From Bacteroides fragilis NCTC 9343 (GTDB taxonomy: Bacteria > Bacteroidota > Bacteroidia > Bacteroidales > Bacteroidaceae): a stretch of 64,000 nucleotides of DNA. Shown here in pieces: positions 53,272 to 62,296 of this stretch; position 1 is the first letter of the stretch, and every line of letters starts with the position of its first letter. Location of the stretch: positions 1,922,001 to 1,986,000 of the forward strand of contig NC_003228.3 in assembly GCF_000025985.1 (NCBI RefSeq). Direction: 5' to 3'. The notes beneath the pieces were generated by a model, which searched no databases, had not been told where the DNA came from, and worked only from the letters and a program-made list of their open reading frames with translations. Both the position numbers and the translations under genes were made by a program.

Positions 53272-53883
53272 ATGAAGAATGACAGCATGAAATCGCAATA
53301 CCGGATCAATGAACAGATCCGTGCGAAAGAAGTCCGCATTGTAGGTGATGATGTAGAACCTAAAGTATATCCCATTTTTCAGGCTTTAAAATTGGCTGAA
53401 GAAAAAGAACTGGATCTCGTGGAGATTTCTCCCAATGCCCAACCACCTGTTTGTCGTATTATTGACTACTCTAAGTTTCTGTATCAGTTAAAGAAGCGTC
53501 AAAAAGAACAAAAGGCTAAGCAGGTAAAAGTAAATGTAAAAGAGATACGTTTTGGTCCGCAAACAGATGACCATGACTATAACTTTAAGTTGAAACATGC
53601 CAAAGGATTTTTGGAAGATGGTGACAAGGTGAAAGCTTATGTTTTCTTTAAAGGTCGTTCCATTCTTTTTAAAGAACAGGGTGAGGTGCTTTTGTTACGC
53701 TTTGCCAATGATCTGGAAGATTATGCAAAAGTAGACCAGTTGCCGGTGTTGGAAGGCAAACGTATGACCATTCAACTTTCTCCGAAAAAGAAAGAAAGTG
53801 CAACGAAAAAGCCTGCAACTCCCAAACCAGCTACTCCGGCTGCAGTAAAAGCTGAAAAACCGGCTGGAGATAATGAAGAGTAA
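53272..53883 (+). CDS. infC: Translation initiation factor IF-3
   Basis: 203 residues from the ATG at 53272 ([18 protein letters not shown]). The frame is open upstream to a TAA at 53221 and contains a TTG (53230) that could also start; E. coli infC also uses a rare start codon, so the start is not certain. The N domain (about 8-80, [18 protein letters not shown]), the linker helix ([13 protein letters not shown]) and C domain ([15 protein letters not shown]) are complete. The tail (about 170-203) is rich in Lys, Pro and Ala. IF-3 binds the 30S subunit and checks start codons. Confidence 0.95.
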
Positions 53884-53948
53884 GAAAAATGCGTAACGCG
53901 CAGGTATAGTGCGTTGCCATATCATTTAATAATTTAAAAACAATTAAG

Positions 53949-54146
53949 ATGCCAAAGATGAAGACTAACTCCGGTTCTAAAAAAAGGTTTGCCCTTACCG
54001 GAACAGGTAAAATCAAAAGAAAGCACGCTTTTCACAGTCACATTTTGACTAAAAAGTCTAAGAAAAGAAAAAGAAACCTGTGCTACTCTACAACTGTTGA
54101 TACAACAAATGTAAGCCAGGTTAAGGAACTCTTAGCTATGAAGTAA
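53949..54146 (+). CDS. rpmI: 50S ribosomal protein L35
   Basis: 65 residues, strongly basic, with the L35 pattern [28 protein letters not shown] at the start ([11 protein letters not shown]). It is part of the infC-rpmI-rplT cluster, 65 bases after infC. Confidence 0.97.
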   Translation: MPKMKTNSGSKKRFALTGTGKIKRKHAFHSHILTKKSKKRKRNLCYSTTVDTTNVSQVKELLAMK

Positions 54147-54246
54147 TCAAAAGCGTACAAAGTATTATTAAAGTTATTAACCGAATGCTTTAGCTTTAAG
54201 TTCGTTACGTGAAGTAACGGCGCTAACATTCAAAAAAGAGAAAACT

Positions 54247-54597
54247 ATGCCAAGATCAGTAAATCATGTTGCTTCAAAAGCAAGAAGAAAGAAAATTTTG
54301 AAATTGACCAGAGGTTACTTTGGTGCAAGAAAAAATGTATGGACCGTAGCTAAAAACACTTGGGAAAAGGGTTTGACTTATGCGTTCCGTGACCGTAGAA
54401 ACAAGAAGAGAAACTTCCGTGCTCTTTGGATACAGCGTATCAACGCTGCTGCACGTCTGGAAGGAATGTCATATTCTAAACTGATGGGTGGTCTGCACAA
54501 AGCCGGTATTGAAATTAACCGTAAGGTTTTGGCTGACTTAGCTGTTAACCATCCGGAGGCTTTCAAGGCTGTGGTTGCTAAGGCTAAAGTTGCTTAA
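54247..54597 (+). CDS. rplT: 50S ribosomal protein L20
   Basis: 116 residues. L20 signature: [53 protein letters not shown]. It binds 23S rRNA early in 50S assembly. In several bacteria L20 also represses its own operon; the 100-base gap between rpmI and rplT contains a CGTTAC/GTAACG hairpin (about 54203-54220). A strong terminator follows the gene. Confidence 0.97.
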   Translation: MPRSVNHVASKARRKKILKLTRGYFGARKNVWTVAKNTWEKGLTYAFRDRRNKKRNFRALWIQRINAAARLEGMSYSKLMGGLHKAGIEINRKVLADLAVNHPEAFKAVVAKAKVA

Positions 54598-54621
54598 GTT
54601 TCAACAGTTTTAAGATTTAGA

Positions 54622-54655
54622 AAATGCCGGGTACAATAATGTATCCGGCATTTTT
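54622..54655 (+). terminator. Terminator after rplT
   Basis: AAATGCCGGGTAC, loop AATAAT, GTATCCGGCATTTTT: a 13-bp stem with one G-T pair and a T-tract. Confidence 0.85.
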
Positions 54656-54720
54656 CGTCTTAAAGACTAAGTTTACATTTCAAAAAATAGTCTAAGAAAG
54701 AAACAAAATTTCGCTTTTCC

Positions 54721-54751
54721 TTGTTTATCTCACAAAAACTATCTATATTTG
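54721..54751 (+). promoter_or_regulatory. Promoter of the structured RNA downstream of rplT
   Basis: TTG at 54721-54723, 20 bases, then TATATTTG at 54744-54751: a good Bacteroidetes promoter in a gene-free stretch, so a transcript beginning near 54757 is expected. Confidence 0.6.
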
Positions 54752-54756
54752 TTGTA

Positions 54757-54942
54757 GTAAAATATTAGCCGCATTGATTGGATCGGGAAACTCATCAATT
54801 AAACTGAAAACCGAGACAAGCTTCGCTTCTCAATGGCGGGCCACATCCTTCGGGATAACTTTATAGTCGGTGGATTACAAAGAGGACGGGCACTCAAATC
54901 ATGTCATTCGGAGTTTCATCACATCATCGGTGCGGCTTTTTA
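54757..54942 (+). ncRNA. 6S-like / Bacteroidales-1-type structured RNA
   Basis: A transcript of about 185 bases is bounded by the promoter at 54721-54751 and a stem that closes its two ends: AGCCGCATTGAT (54767-54778) pairs with ATCGGTGCGGCT (54926-54937), a 12-bp helix, followed by TTTT. The interior shows several short stems and no reading frame. A promoter-driven RNA with complementary ends just downstream of rplT matches the Bacteroidales-1 RNA motif, which is reported near L20 genes and has been proposed to be the 6S RNA of Bacteroidales. Covariance-model confirmation is lacking. Confidence 0.65.
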
Positions 54943-54955
54943 AATAAAAGGAAGA

Positions 54956-54991
54956 GGGCGGTAATCATCTAAAGACTACCGTCCTTTTTTT
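54956..54991 (+). terminator. Terminator after the structured RNA
   Basis: GGGCGGTAATC, loop ATCTAAA, GACTACCGTCC then TTTTTTT (one mismatch in the stem). It ends before the EFR1 gene at 55026. Confidence 0.75.
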
Positions 54992-55025
54992 ATGCTGTTT
55001 TCTTTAATACATATACATTATAGTT

Positions 55026-55817
55026 ATGATATTCTATTTTTCAGGAACTGGAAATTCTAAATGGATTGCGGAGCAGATCGCTAAGGCACAAAACGAAGTG
55101 CTTGTTTTTATGCCGAATGCCATCAGAGACGGAATAGAAGAGTTTGTGTTGGCGGATGATGAAAAAGTAGGTTTTGTTTTCCCTGTTTATTCATGGGGAC
55201 CTCCGTTGAGCGTATTGCGGTTCTTGGATTGGATTACTTTATCTAATTATCATTCTCAATACGTCTTTTTTGTCTGTTCCTGCGGAGATGATACAGGGCT
55301 GACGGAAGAACTCTTTCGCCGGGCATTGTCTCGTAAAGGAATGGAGTGTAATGCCGGTTTTTCAGTGGCTATGCCTAATAATTATGTTTTGCTTCCCGGA
55401 TTTGATGTGGATAAGAAGGAACTGGAGAAAAAGAAGTTGGATGAAGCAGTTGGCAGGGTAGAAGAGATTAATGATTCGATAACCGGAAAGAAAATAGGTT
55501 TTCATTGTAATGAGGGAAGTTTTCCATGGTTTAAAACCAAAGTACTCAATCCGCTCTTTAATCGTTTTATGACCTCGGCAAAACCATTTTACGCCACTGA
55601 TGATTGTATCGGGTGTAAACGTTGTGAAAGGATATGTCCGGTTGGGAACGTGGTGATGATAGGGTGGAGGCCTGTGTGGGGAATGGATTGTACATCCTGC
55701 CTGGCTTGCTATCATGTTTGTCCGAAGCATGCTGTGCAGTACGGAAGGAGGACTAAACGTAAAGGACAGTATTTAAATCCCAATGTGAGTATTTCACATG
55801 AGGCGGCCGCCCAATAG
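55026..55817 (+). CDS. EFR1-type flavodoxin/ferredoxin fusion protein
   Basis: 263 residues. An N-terminal flavodoxin-like domain (MIFYFSGTGNSKWIAEQIAKAQ, the phosphate loop) is followed at about 196-235 by two 4Fe-4S motifs, CIGCKRCERICPVGNV and CTSCLACYHVCPKHAV. This is the EFR1 family layout, in which flavin and clusters shuttle electrons in anaerobes. The partner is unknown; the gene stands alone between the ncRNA and xpt. Confidence 0.85.
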   Translation: MIFYFSGTGNSKWIAEQIAKAQNEVLVFMPNAIRDGIEEFVLADDEKVGFVFPVYSWGPPLSVLRFLDWITLSNYHSQYVFFVCSCGDDTGLTEELFRRALSRKGMECNAGFSVAMPNNYVLLPGFDVDKKELEKKKLDEAVGRVEEINDSITGKKIGFHCNEGSFPWFKTKVLNPLFNRFMTSAKPFYATDDCIGCKRCERICPVGNVVMIGWRPVWGMDCTSCLACYHVCPKHAVQYGRRTKRKGQYLNPNVSISHEAAAQ

Positions 55818-55891
55818 TAATAAGCGTATTGATAAGTGAAAAAACCTTTGTATGATCTGTTTAGAGAAAATACAAAGGTTTCTTTGGATAG

Positions 55892-56461
55892 TTAATCTTT
55901 TATTGTAATCCGGCAATTGGATAAATCTTCGATGATGGCAAGAGACTCTACTCTTACTCCTCTTTCTTCAAGTGTTTTACGCCCATTTTGAAATGCTTTT
56001 TCAATGATGAATCCCATTCCAACCAGATTTGCACCGGACTGTTTGATCAAATCAATGACACCTAAAGCGGCGTTTCCATAAGCTAAAAAATCATCGACGA
56101 ATAATACGTTGTCTTTCGGAGTGAGGAAGTCGGAACTGATGACTACTTCATAATCACGGTCTTTGGTGAAAGAGTGTACTGTGGTACTTAGCGCATTCTG
56201 AATTGTTCTGGGCGATTTTTTTTTGGCAAAAACGACTGGCAAGTCCATTAAATATCCCGTCATTATGGCCGGAGCTATTCCGCTGGCTTCAATGGTCATG
56301 ATCTTATTGACGTTTGTCCCTGCAAAGAGACGTACGAATTCTACGCCAATTGACTTCATTAGCACTGGGTCCATCTGGTGGTTGATGAAACTGTCTACTT
56401 TGAGAATTCCCCCCTCATAACATTTTCCGTCCTGTAGGATTCTTTTTTTTAATAATTGCAT
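55892..56461 (-). CDS. xpt: Xanthine phosphoribosyltransferase
   Basis: 189 residues, typical of Xpt. The PRPP loop is [16 protein letters not shown] (about 123-138), and [14 protein letters not shown] near the N-terminus is a family feature. It makes XMP from xanthine and PRPP in purine salvage. No permease gene or purine riboswitch was seen next to it. A strong hairpin (56487-56534) lies in the gap upstream. Confidence 0.92.
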
Positions 56462-56486
56462 GATTTATAATGATAAATTTAATGTG

Positions 56487-56534
56487 CCTAATATACCAAT
56501 GTATTTATGAATGGTGTACATTGGTATATTTAGG
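56487..56534. repeat. Hairpin between paaK and xpt (TATACCAATGTA dyad)
   Basis: CCTAATATACCAATGTA (56487-56503) pairs with TACATTGGTATATTTAGG (56517-56534), about 17 bp with one bulge. No T-tract on either side. It may lie in the 3' end of the paaK transcript or the xpt leader. Confidence 0.6.
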
Positions 56535-56546
56535 TTCATTGAATGA

Positions 56547-57854
56547 TTATTTATTGTTTCTCAGATCTTTTACTCTGACAGCTTTGCCTTCGCTCTGAGG
56601 TAAAGAGCCTTTTTTTACCAACTTGAGTTTAGGTGTAACAAGTATCTCGTCTTTTAGCTGGCGGGTAATGTCTTTGCGTATCTTTTCCAGTTCGATATAA
56701 TTGTCGGTAGAAAGATCACTCAGTTCTACTTCTACAATCATCTCGTCTTGATTGTTCACAGTTTCGAGCGTAATGAGATAATTGCTTCCTAGTTCGGGGA
56801 ATTGTACCAATATCTTTTCTACTTGCATGGGGAATATATTTACTCCCTTGATAATGAACATATCATCACTACGGCCTTTAATACGGTCTATCCGGATATG
56901 GGTACGGCCACAAGGACAGTTTCCCGGTAAAATGCGGGTAAGGTCACGTGTGCGATAGCGTATTAGTGGCATCATTTCACGATCAAGAGTAGTGAGTACA
57001 AGTTCACCGATTTCTCCTTCGGGTACAGGTTCACCTGTCTCGGGATTAATGATTTCCACATAATAGCAATCTTCCCAAAAATGCATGCCATTCTGCTCGG
57101 TACATTCAAATGCAACACCCGGACCATTCATCTCAGTCATGCCAAAGCTATTGTATGCTTTCACGCCAAGCATGCGTTCGATCTTTTTCCGCTGTTCGTC
57201 TGTATGCGGTTCAGCACCGATTACGAGCGTTTTAAGGGTGGTACTGCGCGGATCGATACCTTCCTCCTGAAAAACTTCGGCCAGGCGGATGGCGTAGCTG
57301 GGGATCGCATGCAAAGCTGTTGTCTTAAAGTCGGTGATAAACTTGATCTGACGCTTACTGTTGCCGGCAGCAGCGGGTACGGTCAATGCTCCCAGTCGTT
57401 CGGCTCCGTATTGGAATCCCAGTCCGCCGGTAAACATACCATAACCTGAACTGTTTTGAAAAACATCCGTATTACGTATACCTACACAATATAAGCATCG
57501 CGCAACCAGATTGGCCCATGAATCTAAGTCATGCTGTGAATGGACAATGACTGTCGGTGTTCCCGTTGTGCCGCTTGAAGAGTGGATGCGTACTCCGTCT
57601 TCTTTCATATTTCCTGCAACAAGTCCGAAAGGATAATTTGCCCGCATATCCGCCTTTGTGGTAAAAGGCAATTTACGGATGTCGTCTAGAGACTGGATAC
57701 TCTCCGGAGTAATGCCATGCTCTTGAAATACTTTCTTATAATAAGGGGCATTGGCTGCTATATTTATTGTTTTTTTAAGCCGTTGGAGTTGTAATTCCTG
57801 TAGCTTCTTGCGACTCATGGTCTCTATCTCTTCTTCCCAATATTTTGTATTCAT
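56547..57854 (-). CDS. paaK: Phenylacetate--CoA ligase
   Basis: 435 residues of the AMP-forming ligase superfamily. The P-loop-like motif SSSGTTGTPTVI (about 92-103), AYNSFGMTEMNGPG and YRTRDLTRILPGNCPCG are present, and the hinge and C-terminal domain finish the protein. It activates arylacetates to CoA thioesters, or runs in reverse to make ATP. It lies about 100 bases after iorB on the same strand, so aryl-pyruvate oxidation to aryl-acetyl-CoA and ligase activity are probably linked. Confidence 0.92.
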   Translation of the reverse strand: MNTKYWEEEIETMSRKKLQELQLQRLKKTINIAANAPYYKKVFQEHGITPESIQSLDDIRKLPFTTKADMRANYPFGLVAGNMKEDGVRIHSSSGTTGTPTVIVHSQHDLDSWANLVARCLYCVGIRNTDVFQNSSGYGMFTGGLGFQYGAERLGALTVPAAAGNSKRQIKFITDFKTTALHAIPSYAIRLAEVFQEEGIDPRSTTLKTLVIGAEPHTDEQRKKIERMLGVKAYNSFGMTEMNGPGVAFECTEQNGMHFWEDCYYVEIINPETGEPVPEGEIGELVLTTLDREMMPLIRYRTRDLTRILPGNCPCGRTHIRIDRIKGRSDDMFIIKGVNIFPMQVEKILVQFPELGSNYLITLETVNNQDEMIVEVELSDLSTDNYIELEKIRKDITRQLKDEILVTPKLKLVKKGSLPQSEGKAVRVKDLRNNK

Positions 57855-57892
57855 GGCTTCTGATATTTATTTAGATAGGGGGGATAATATAT

Positions 57893-57935
57893 CAAGGTGA
57901 TAATGCGACGATTGTTTCAATCACATTATCACCTT
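57893..57935. repeat. Inverted repeat between iorB and paaK (GGTGATAATG dyad)
   Basis: AAGGTGATAATG (57894-57905) pairs with CATTATCACCTT (57924-57935), 12 bp. The minus-strand transcript does not show a T-tract after it, so read-through to paaK is likely. Confidence 0.55.
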
Positions 57936-57958
57936 TTCCCATATTCAATTATCTCTGG

Positions 57959-58543
57959 TTATTTCATCGTTTTTTCTGCGATCTCTTTTCCGGCGGCCAA
58001 AGCTTTTAAATTCAATTCGACTATTGCATCGCCTTTCCGCTGGAATATTTCACGGATACTATCTTGTATCTTTTCATAATCAATGCCTAAAAACGGGATA
58101 GTGGCACCTAATAGAACGATGTTGGCAACTCGTGTAGACCCTAATTCTTTAGCTACTTTATCTACGTTCAATACGACTTTGTGTGGCAGTTTATTAATTT
58201 CTGCCATAACATCTGATTCAGCCGGATAATTGGGGATATTAACGAACGGAGTTTCATTCGTGACCAACCAACCCTCATGACCGAGGTAGGGCAGATATCT
58301 GAGTCCTTCCATGGGTTCGAGTGAAATGATTAAATCGCATTTACCCGAAGGAATCAAGTCGGAAGCAATGGGCTGATCGCTTATTCGGAGATTTGACTGT
58401 ACATCTCCACCTCTCTGGCTCATGCCGTGTACTTCTGCCTGTTTCATATACAGACCATCTTTAAGAGCGGCCTTTCCGATTACTGTGGCGATAGACAGGA
58501 TGCCTTGTCCGCCTACACCTGATAATATGATATCTTTTTTCAT
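57959..58543 (-). CDS. iorB: Indolepyruvate ferredoxin oxidoreductase, beta subunit
   Basis: 194 residues of the gamma-type 2-oxoacid oxidoreductase fold: SGVGGQGILSIATVIG (8-23) is the family signature, and VHGMSQRGGDVQSNLRI is conserved. With IorA it converts aryl-pyruvates (indolepyruvate, phenylpyruvate) to arylacetyl-CoA, CO2 and reduced ferredoxin. The gene starts 4 bases after the iorA stop codon. Confidence 0.92.
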   Translation of the reverse strand: MKKDIILSGVGGQGILSIATVIGKAALKDGLYMKQAEVHGMSQRGGDVQSNLRISDQPIASDLIPSGKCDLIISLEPMEGLRYLPYLGHEGWLVTNETPFVNIPNYPAESDVMAEINKLPHKVVLNVDKVAKELGSTRVANIVLLGATIPFLGIDYEKIQDSIREIFQRKGDAIVELNLKALAAGKEIAEKTMK

Positions 58544-58546
58544 GGC

Positions 58547-60139
58547 TTACTTACTTCTTTTTTTACGTGCTAATGTTTGTATACACTCTCTGCGCGGGAT
58601 GATAACGGATACTCCTTTATAATTAATTTCTTCGCGTATGATTTGCTTCATCTCTTCATAGTTCTTTTTCAATGGAACTACTACGCGAATGTGAGCCGGA
58701 TCTACACCTAATCCGGCGCAAATGGCTTCAAGGCGACCTGTGCCGGCAGAATCTTGTCCACCGGTCATTGCTGTTGTTTCGTTGTCCGAAATGACGATGG
58801 TAACATTGGCATTTTCGTTGACACAGTCCAATAGTCCGGTCATGCCCGAATGAGTAAAAGTTGAGTCTCCGATTACGGCAACAGCAGGATGGAGTCCTCC
58901 ATCGGAGGCACCCTTGGCCATGGTAATAGAGGCTCCCATGTCCACACATGAATTGATTGCGTTGAATGGGGCGTTTGCTCCTAAAGTGTAGCAACCGATA
59001 TCGCTGAAAACTTTGTGAGTGGGGTATTCTTCTTTTAGCACTTGAGTCAGTGTAATATACATGTCTCGGTGGCCGCACCCTTCACACAATGCCGGCGGAC
59101 GCATTTCTACAATATTCGGAACATTGAATTCCGAGCTGTTCTCTTTGCCGAGCGCACGTGCAACCGTGTCCGGATTCAATTCACCGTCTTGTGATAATGT
59201 ACCGTCAAGACGGCCTTTTACTTTTAATCCGATACCCAGATATCCTTTCAATTGTTTTTCAACAAATGGTTGTCCGTCTTCTAAAACAAGGATTTCGTCG
59301 CAAGCGTCGATTAATTGCATCAATTGTTTCTTGGGAAGCGGATATTGTCCAACTTTTAATACCGGATATTCGCAACCTTCCGGATAATTCTCCATTAGAT
59401 AGTTGTAACCGATTCCACAAGCTACAATACCAGTTTTCTTATTGGGGCCATCGATATATCTGTTATATGGTGACTCTTCTGATGCTTTGATGAATTCTTC
59501 CTGGCGTGTGAGTAGTACTTTATAACGTTTGCGTGCGTTGCCCGGGAGCAGGATAAATTGGCGCGGGTCTTCGCTGAACGAAATTTCGTTTTGTGGCTTT
59601 TGTGCTTTGTTTTCTACACCTGAACGAGAGTGAGCCAGACGTGTCACCATACGCATTAGTATCGGTTCACCTATCTTTTCAGAAAACTCAAAACCGTTGT
59701 ACACCATGTCATAAGCTTCCTGCTGGTTGCTCGGTTCGTACATCGGGATCAAAGAGAAATCGCCATAAAAACGGCTATCCTGTTCGTTTTGCGATGAATG
59801 CATGCTGGGGTCATCTGCTGCTACTACAATTAGTCCGCCTTTTACACCTGTGATGGCCGAATTGATAAAACAGTCGGCAGCTACGTTCATTCCTACATGT
59901 TTCATGCAGACTAATGCACGTTTGCCAACAAAAGACATACCTAAGGCAGCTTCCATTGCCGTCTTTTCGTTGGCACACCAACGGTTGTGTATGTTACGCT
60001 CGCTCGTAATAGGAGCCATTTGAATATATTCGGTAATTTCAGTAGATGGAGTGCCGGGATAAGCGTAAACGCCTGAAAGTCCGGCATCCAATGCTGCTTG
60101 CGCAATGGCTTCGTCGCCAAGTAAGAGTTGTTTGCTCAT
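58547..60139 (-). CDS. iorA: Indolepyruvate ferredoxin oxidoreductase, alpha subunit
   Basis: 530 residues with the thiamine diphosphate sites of the family: YAYPGTPSTEITEYI (about 24-38), CEGCGHRDMY (about 350-359), VIGDSTFTHSGMTG and NETTAMTGGQDS. IorA proteins usually run to about 600 or more residues and end in a ferredoxin domain with two CxxCxxC clusters; here the protein ends at ECIQTLARKKRSK with no such cysteine pattern. Electron transfer would then need another ferredoxin. It is the first gene of the iorA-iorB-paaK unit. Confidence 0.92.
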   Translation of the reverse strand: MSKQLLLGDEAIAQAALDAGLSGVYAYPGTPSTEITEYIQMAPITSERNIHNRWCANEKTAMEAALGMSFVGKRALVCMKHVGMNVAADCFINSAITGVKGGLIVVAADDPSMHSSQNEQDSRFYGDFSLIPMYEPSNQQEAYDMVYNGFEFSEKIGEPILMRMVTRLAHSRSGVENKAQKPQNEISFSEDPRQFILLPGNARKRYKVLLTRQEEFIKASEESPYNRYIDGPNKKTGIVACGIGYNYLMENYPEGCEYPVLKVGQYPLPKKQLMQLIDACDEILVLEDGQPFVEKQLKGYLGIGLKVKGRLDGTLSQDGELNPDTVARALGKENSSEFNVPNIVEMRPPALCEGCGHRDMYITLTQVLKEEYPTHKVFSDIGCYTLGANAPFNAINSCVDMGASITMAKGASDGGLHPAVAVIGDSTFTHSGMTGLLDCVNENANVTIVISDNETTAMTGGQDSAGTGRLEAICAGLGVDPAHIRVVVPLKKNYEEMKQIIREEINYKGVSVIIPRRECIQTLARKKRSK

Positions 60140-60187
60140 ATCTTATTTTCTTTTGGTGTTAATCACGTATTTTGTTATAATATCGGG

Positions 60188-60195
60188 CAAAGATA
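60188..60195 (-). promoter_or_regulatory. -7 promoter element of iorA
   Basis: TATCTTTG on the minus strand, about 49 bases before the iorA start codon. Confidence 0.45.
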
Positions 60196-60222
60196 CATTT
60201 TTAAGATCATTTTATCACGGGA

Positions 60223-61260
60223 TTACTTAAAAATCTTTCTTTCATTCAGCGCTTTCCAGTATTTTCTTGCATTAACCATATGATCTGCATAGTTGGAGGC
60301 AAAATTATGCGTACCGGAGAAATCTTCTTTTGCGCACATATAGATATAGTTATGCTTTACATAATTCAAGACACTGTCCAGCCCTTTGGGTGATGGTATC
60401 CGGATAGGGCCCGGAGGCAGTCCCGCATTCAGGTAAGTGTTATAGGGAGACTGTACGTCTAAGTGTTGATTGGTGATTCTGCGTAACCCGAAATCTTGTA
60501 GTGCGAATTTGATAGTCGGGTCGGCTTGCAGGGGCATGCCGGCATGTAATCGGTTGATGTACAATCCTGCAACCATAGGCTTTTCTGCATTGTTGTTGGT
60601 TTCTTCTTCTACGATGGAGGCCAGCGTGCAAACTTCTTCAGGAGTCATCCCTATTGCTTGGGCCTTTGAGAGTCGGTCTTTGTTCCAAAATTTATCATGC
60701 TCTTTCTTCATTCGGGCTAAAAAGTCTGCTGCACTGACATCCCAATATACCTGATATGTTTCGGGAATAAATAAGCAGGGGATGGTGGCTTCTGTGTATC
60801 CCATTTTTTCCAGAAAAATAGAGTCGTATAGTGCCATGGCAATTTCAGCGGAATCTATCATTAACTGTTTCCCTACGCTGCGGACTAATCTGTCAAGTGT
60901 TCGGACACTTCCAATTGTCAGGTTGACAGGAGTTTGATAGCCTCTTGATAATCTACTGTATAATTGATAAGTGTTATCTCCGGGTTTGATGGCGTAACGT
61001 CCGGTATGGATATTTTTACTATATTCACGGAAATGGGACATCCATTTGAAGCCATTAAAGCTATGAGGGTTTCCTTGCTTTCTTATTTTATTGAAGATGG
61101 AGTCTGTAGTATCATCGCGGTCTATATAGATATAAGTTGTCTTACTTGGATGAAACTGGGGGTAAAATAGGTAGTAATAGACTGTTCCTGTACCGGCGAT
61201 ACAAATGAAGAAAAAAGTAGCCAGTATGCTGAGAAATATTTTCTTTCTTTTCTTATTCAT
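60223..61260 (-). CDS. mltG: Endolytic murein transglycosylase
   Basis: 345 residues: a short cytoplasmic start, one membrane span (about 9-29) and a periplasmic YceG/MltG domain. LASIVEEETNNNAEKPMVAG (about 215-234) contains the catalytic glutamate, and QADPTIKFAL and SPYNTYLNAGLPPGPIRIPS are typical of the family. It cleaves nascent glycan strands near the membrane and probably acts as a terminator of peptidoglycan chains. TAACTTTG at 61298-61291 is the likely -7 element. Confidence 0.93.
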   Translation of the reverse strand: MNKKRKKIFLSILATFFFICIAGTGTVYYYLFYPQFHPSKTTYIYIDRDDTTDSIFNKIRKQGNPHSFNGFKWMSHFREYSKNIHTGRYAIKPGDNTYQLYSRLSRGYQTPVNLTIGSVRTLDRLVRSVGKQLMIDSAEIAMALYDSIFLEKMGYTEATIPCLFIPETYQVYWDVSAADFLARMKKEHDKFWNKDRLSKAQAIGMTPEEVCTLASIVEEETNNNAEKPMVAGLYINRLHAGMPLQADPTIKFALQDFGLRRITNQHLDVQSPYNTYLNAGLPPGPIRIPSPKGLDSVLNYVKHNYIYMCAKEDFSGTHNFASNYADHMVNARKYWKALNERKIFK

Positions 61261-61290
61261 ATAGAATATCTAATGGTTATAAAATCGTGC

Positions 61291-61298
61291 CAAAGTTA
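61291..61298 (-). promoter_or_regulatory. -7 promoter element, mltG
   Basis: TAACTTTG on the minus strand, 31 bases before the start codon. Confidence 0.4.
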
Positions 61299-61417
61299 AG
61301 AAGATTTCAATGATGATTGCTCTTGGATAATAAATGTTTTCTATCTGTTTAGTTATTATTTGCTTTTGGGGACTGTTGGTTTTTTCAATTCTTATCTTTC
61401 AATTGATGTGTTTGGGT

Positions 61418-62296
61418 TTAGATGCTCCATAAGGTGGTATCTATCCGACTTTCTATTTCATTTTCTAAAGAATCGGGGAGTGAAGAAAAGAAATCCAGTC
61501 CGGTGAGTTGTTCAATGCTGTCAATAGAGACGGCATAATTTCGTAAAGGTGCTATTGCGCGTTCATTCTTAAAAATAAATCCGATAGCTTTGGGAGTGGA
61601 GCCGTGAAGAGAGAGAATGACCTTAAAGAACTTTGATGGAACAGTCACCCGGCTTTTGCCGATTACCGGAGATTTTTTATTCGTGACCGGGCCGCAAATA
61701 ATAAGGATTGCGCTATCGGCTACAGCCCATTCGCGGACCTTGTCCTCCAGTGTTTTCCATTTCCGACGGTTAAGTTCGGGATGTTGCGGACATACATTGC
61801 TGAAATAAAAGGATTCTTTCATGGCTTCATTACTCCATTTCATGTCGGCAGCAGGTGCCATATGACCTTTGTCAAATCCGGAACGGGAATAATCAGAATT
61901 GTTTGCCATACCTCCTTTCACGACAGGATCGGCGATGAATCGTTCGTTTCTTTTTATATTCCCTTGTGTCTTTTGCTTGGTGAGTTCGTAAGCTACCCAA
62001 TTGGGGATCTTTTTATCCTTATTATAAGACACAGTATAACCTTTGTGATGAATTATCTGCTCTGTTAATGGGAATTGGGAAACCGGAACCTTCAGATTTT
62101 CATCGTGAGAATAATTGGGACGTGCAACATTCGGTCTTGATACTTTGGTTGCCTGAAAGAATACAGCTTGAATTTCCGGTGTGCAGAGATAGACTCCGTA
62201 GATTAATGGTAAAATCGCAAATAGAGCTATTATCCAAAAGCTCTTAAACGAATTGTGGTGTTGCTTTTTAGATGGTCTTTTTCGCTTATTTTTCAT
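61418..62296 (-). CDS. Membrane-anchored DNA/RNA non-specific endonuclease (NUC1 family)
   Basis: 292 residues. A basic N-terminus (MKNKRKRPSKKQHH) and one span (about 20-38) place the catalytic part outside the cytoplasmic membrane. The NUC1 active site is FDKGHMAPAADM (general-base histidine; DKGH replaces the commoner DRGH) with the metal-binding asparagine in FSNVCPQHPELNRRKW. These enzymes cut DNA and RNA without sequence specificity; a nutritional or defence role in the periplasm is possible. Confidence 0.85.
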   Translation of the reverse strand: MKNKRKRPSKKQHHNSFKSFWIIALFAILPLIYGVYLCTPEIQAVFFQATKVSRPNVARPNYSHDENLKVPVSQFPLTEQIIHHKGYTVSYNKDKKIPNWVAYELTKQKTQGNIKRNERFIADPVVKGGMANNSDYSRSGFDKGHMAPAADMKWSNEAMKESFYFSNVCPQHPELNRRKWKTLEDKVREWAVADSAILIICGPVTNKKSPVIGKSRVTVPSKFFKVILSLHGSTPKAIGFIFKNERAIAPLRNYAVSIDSIEQLTGLDFFSSLPDSLENEIESRIDTTLWSI

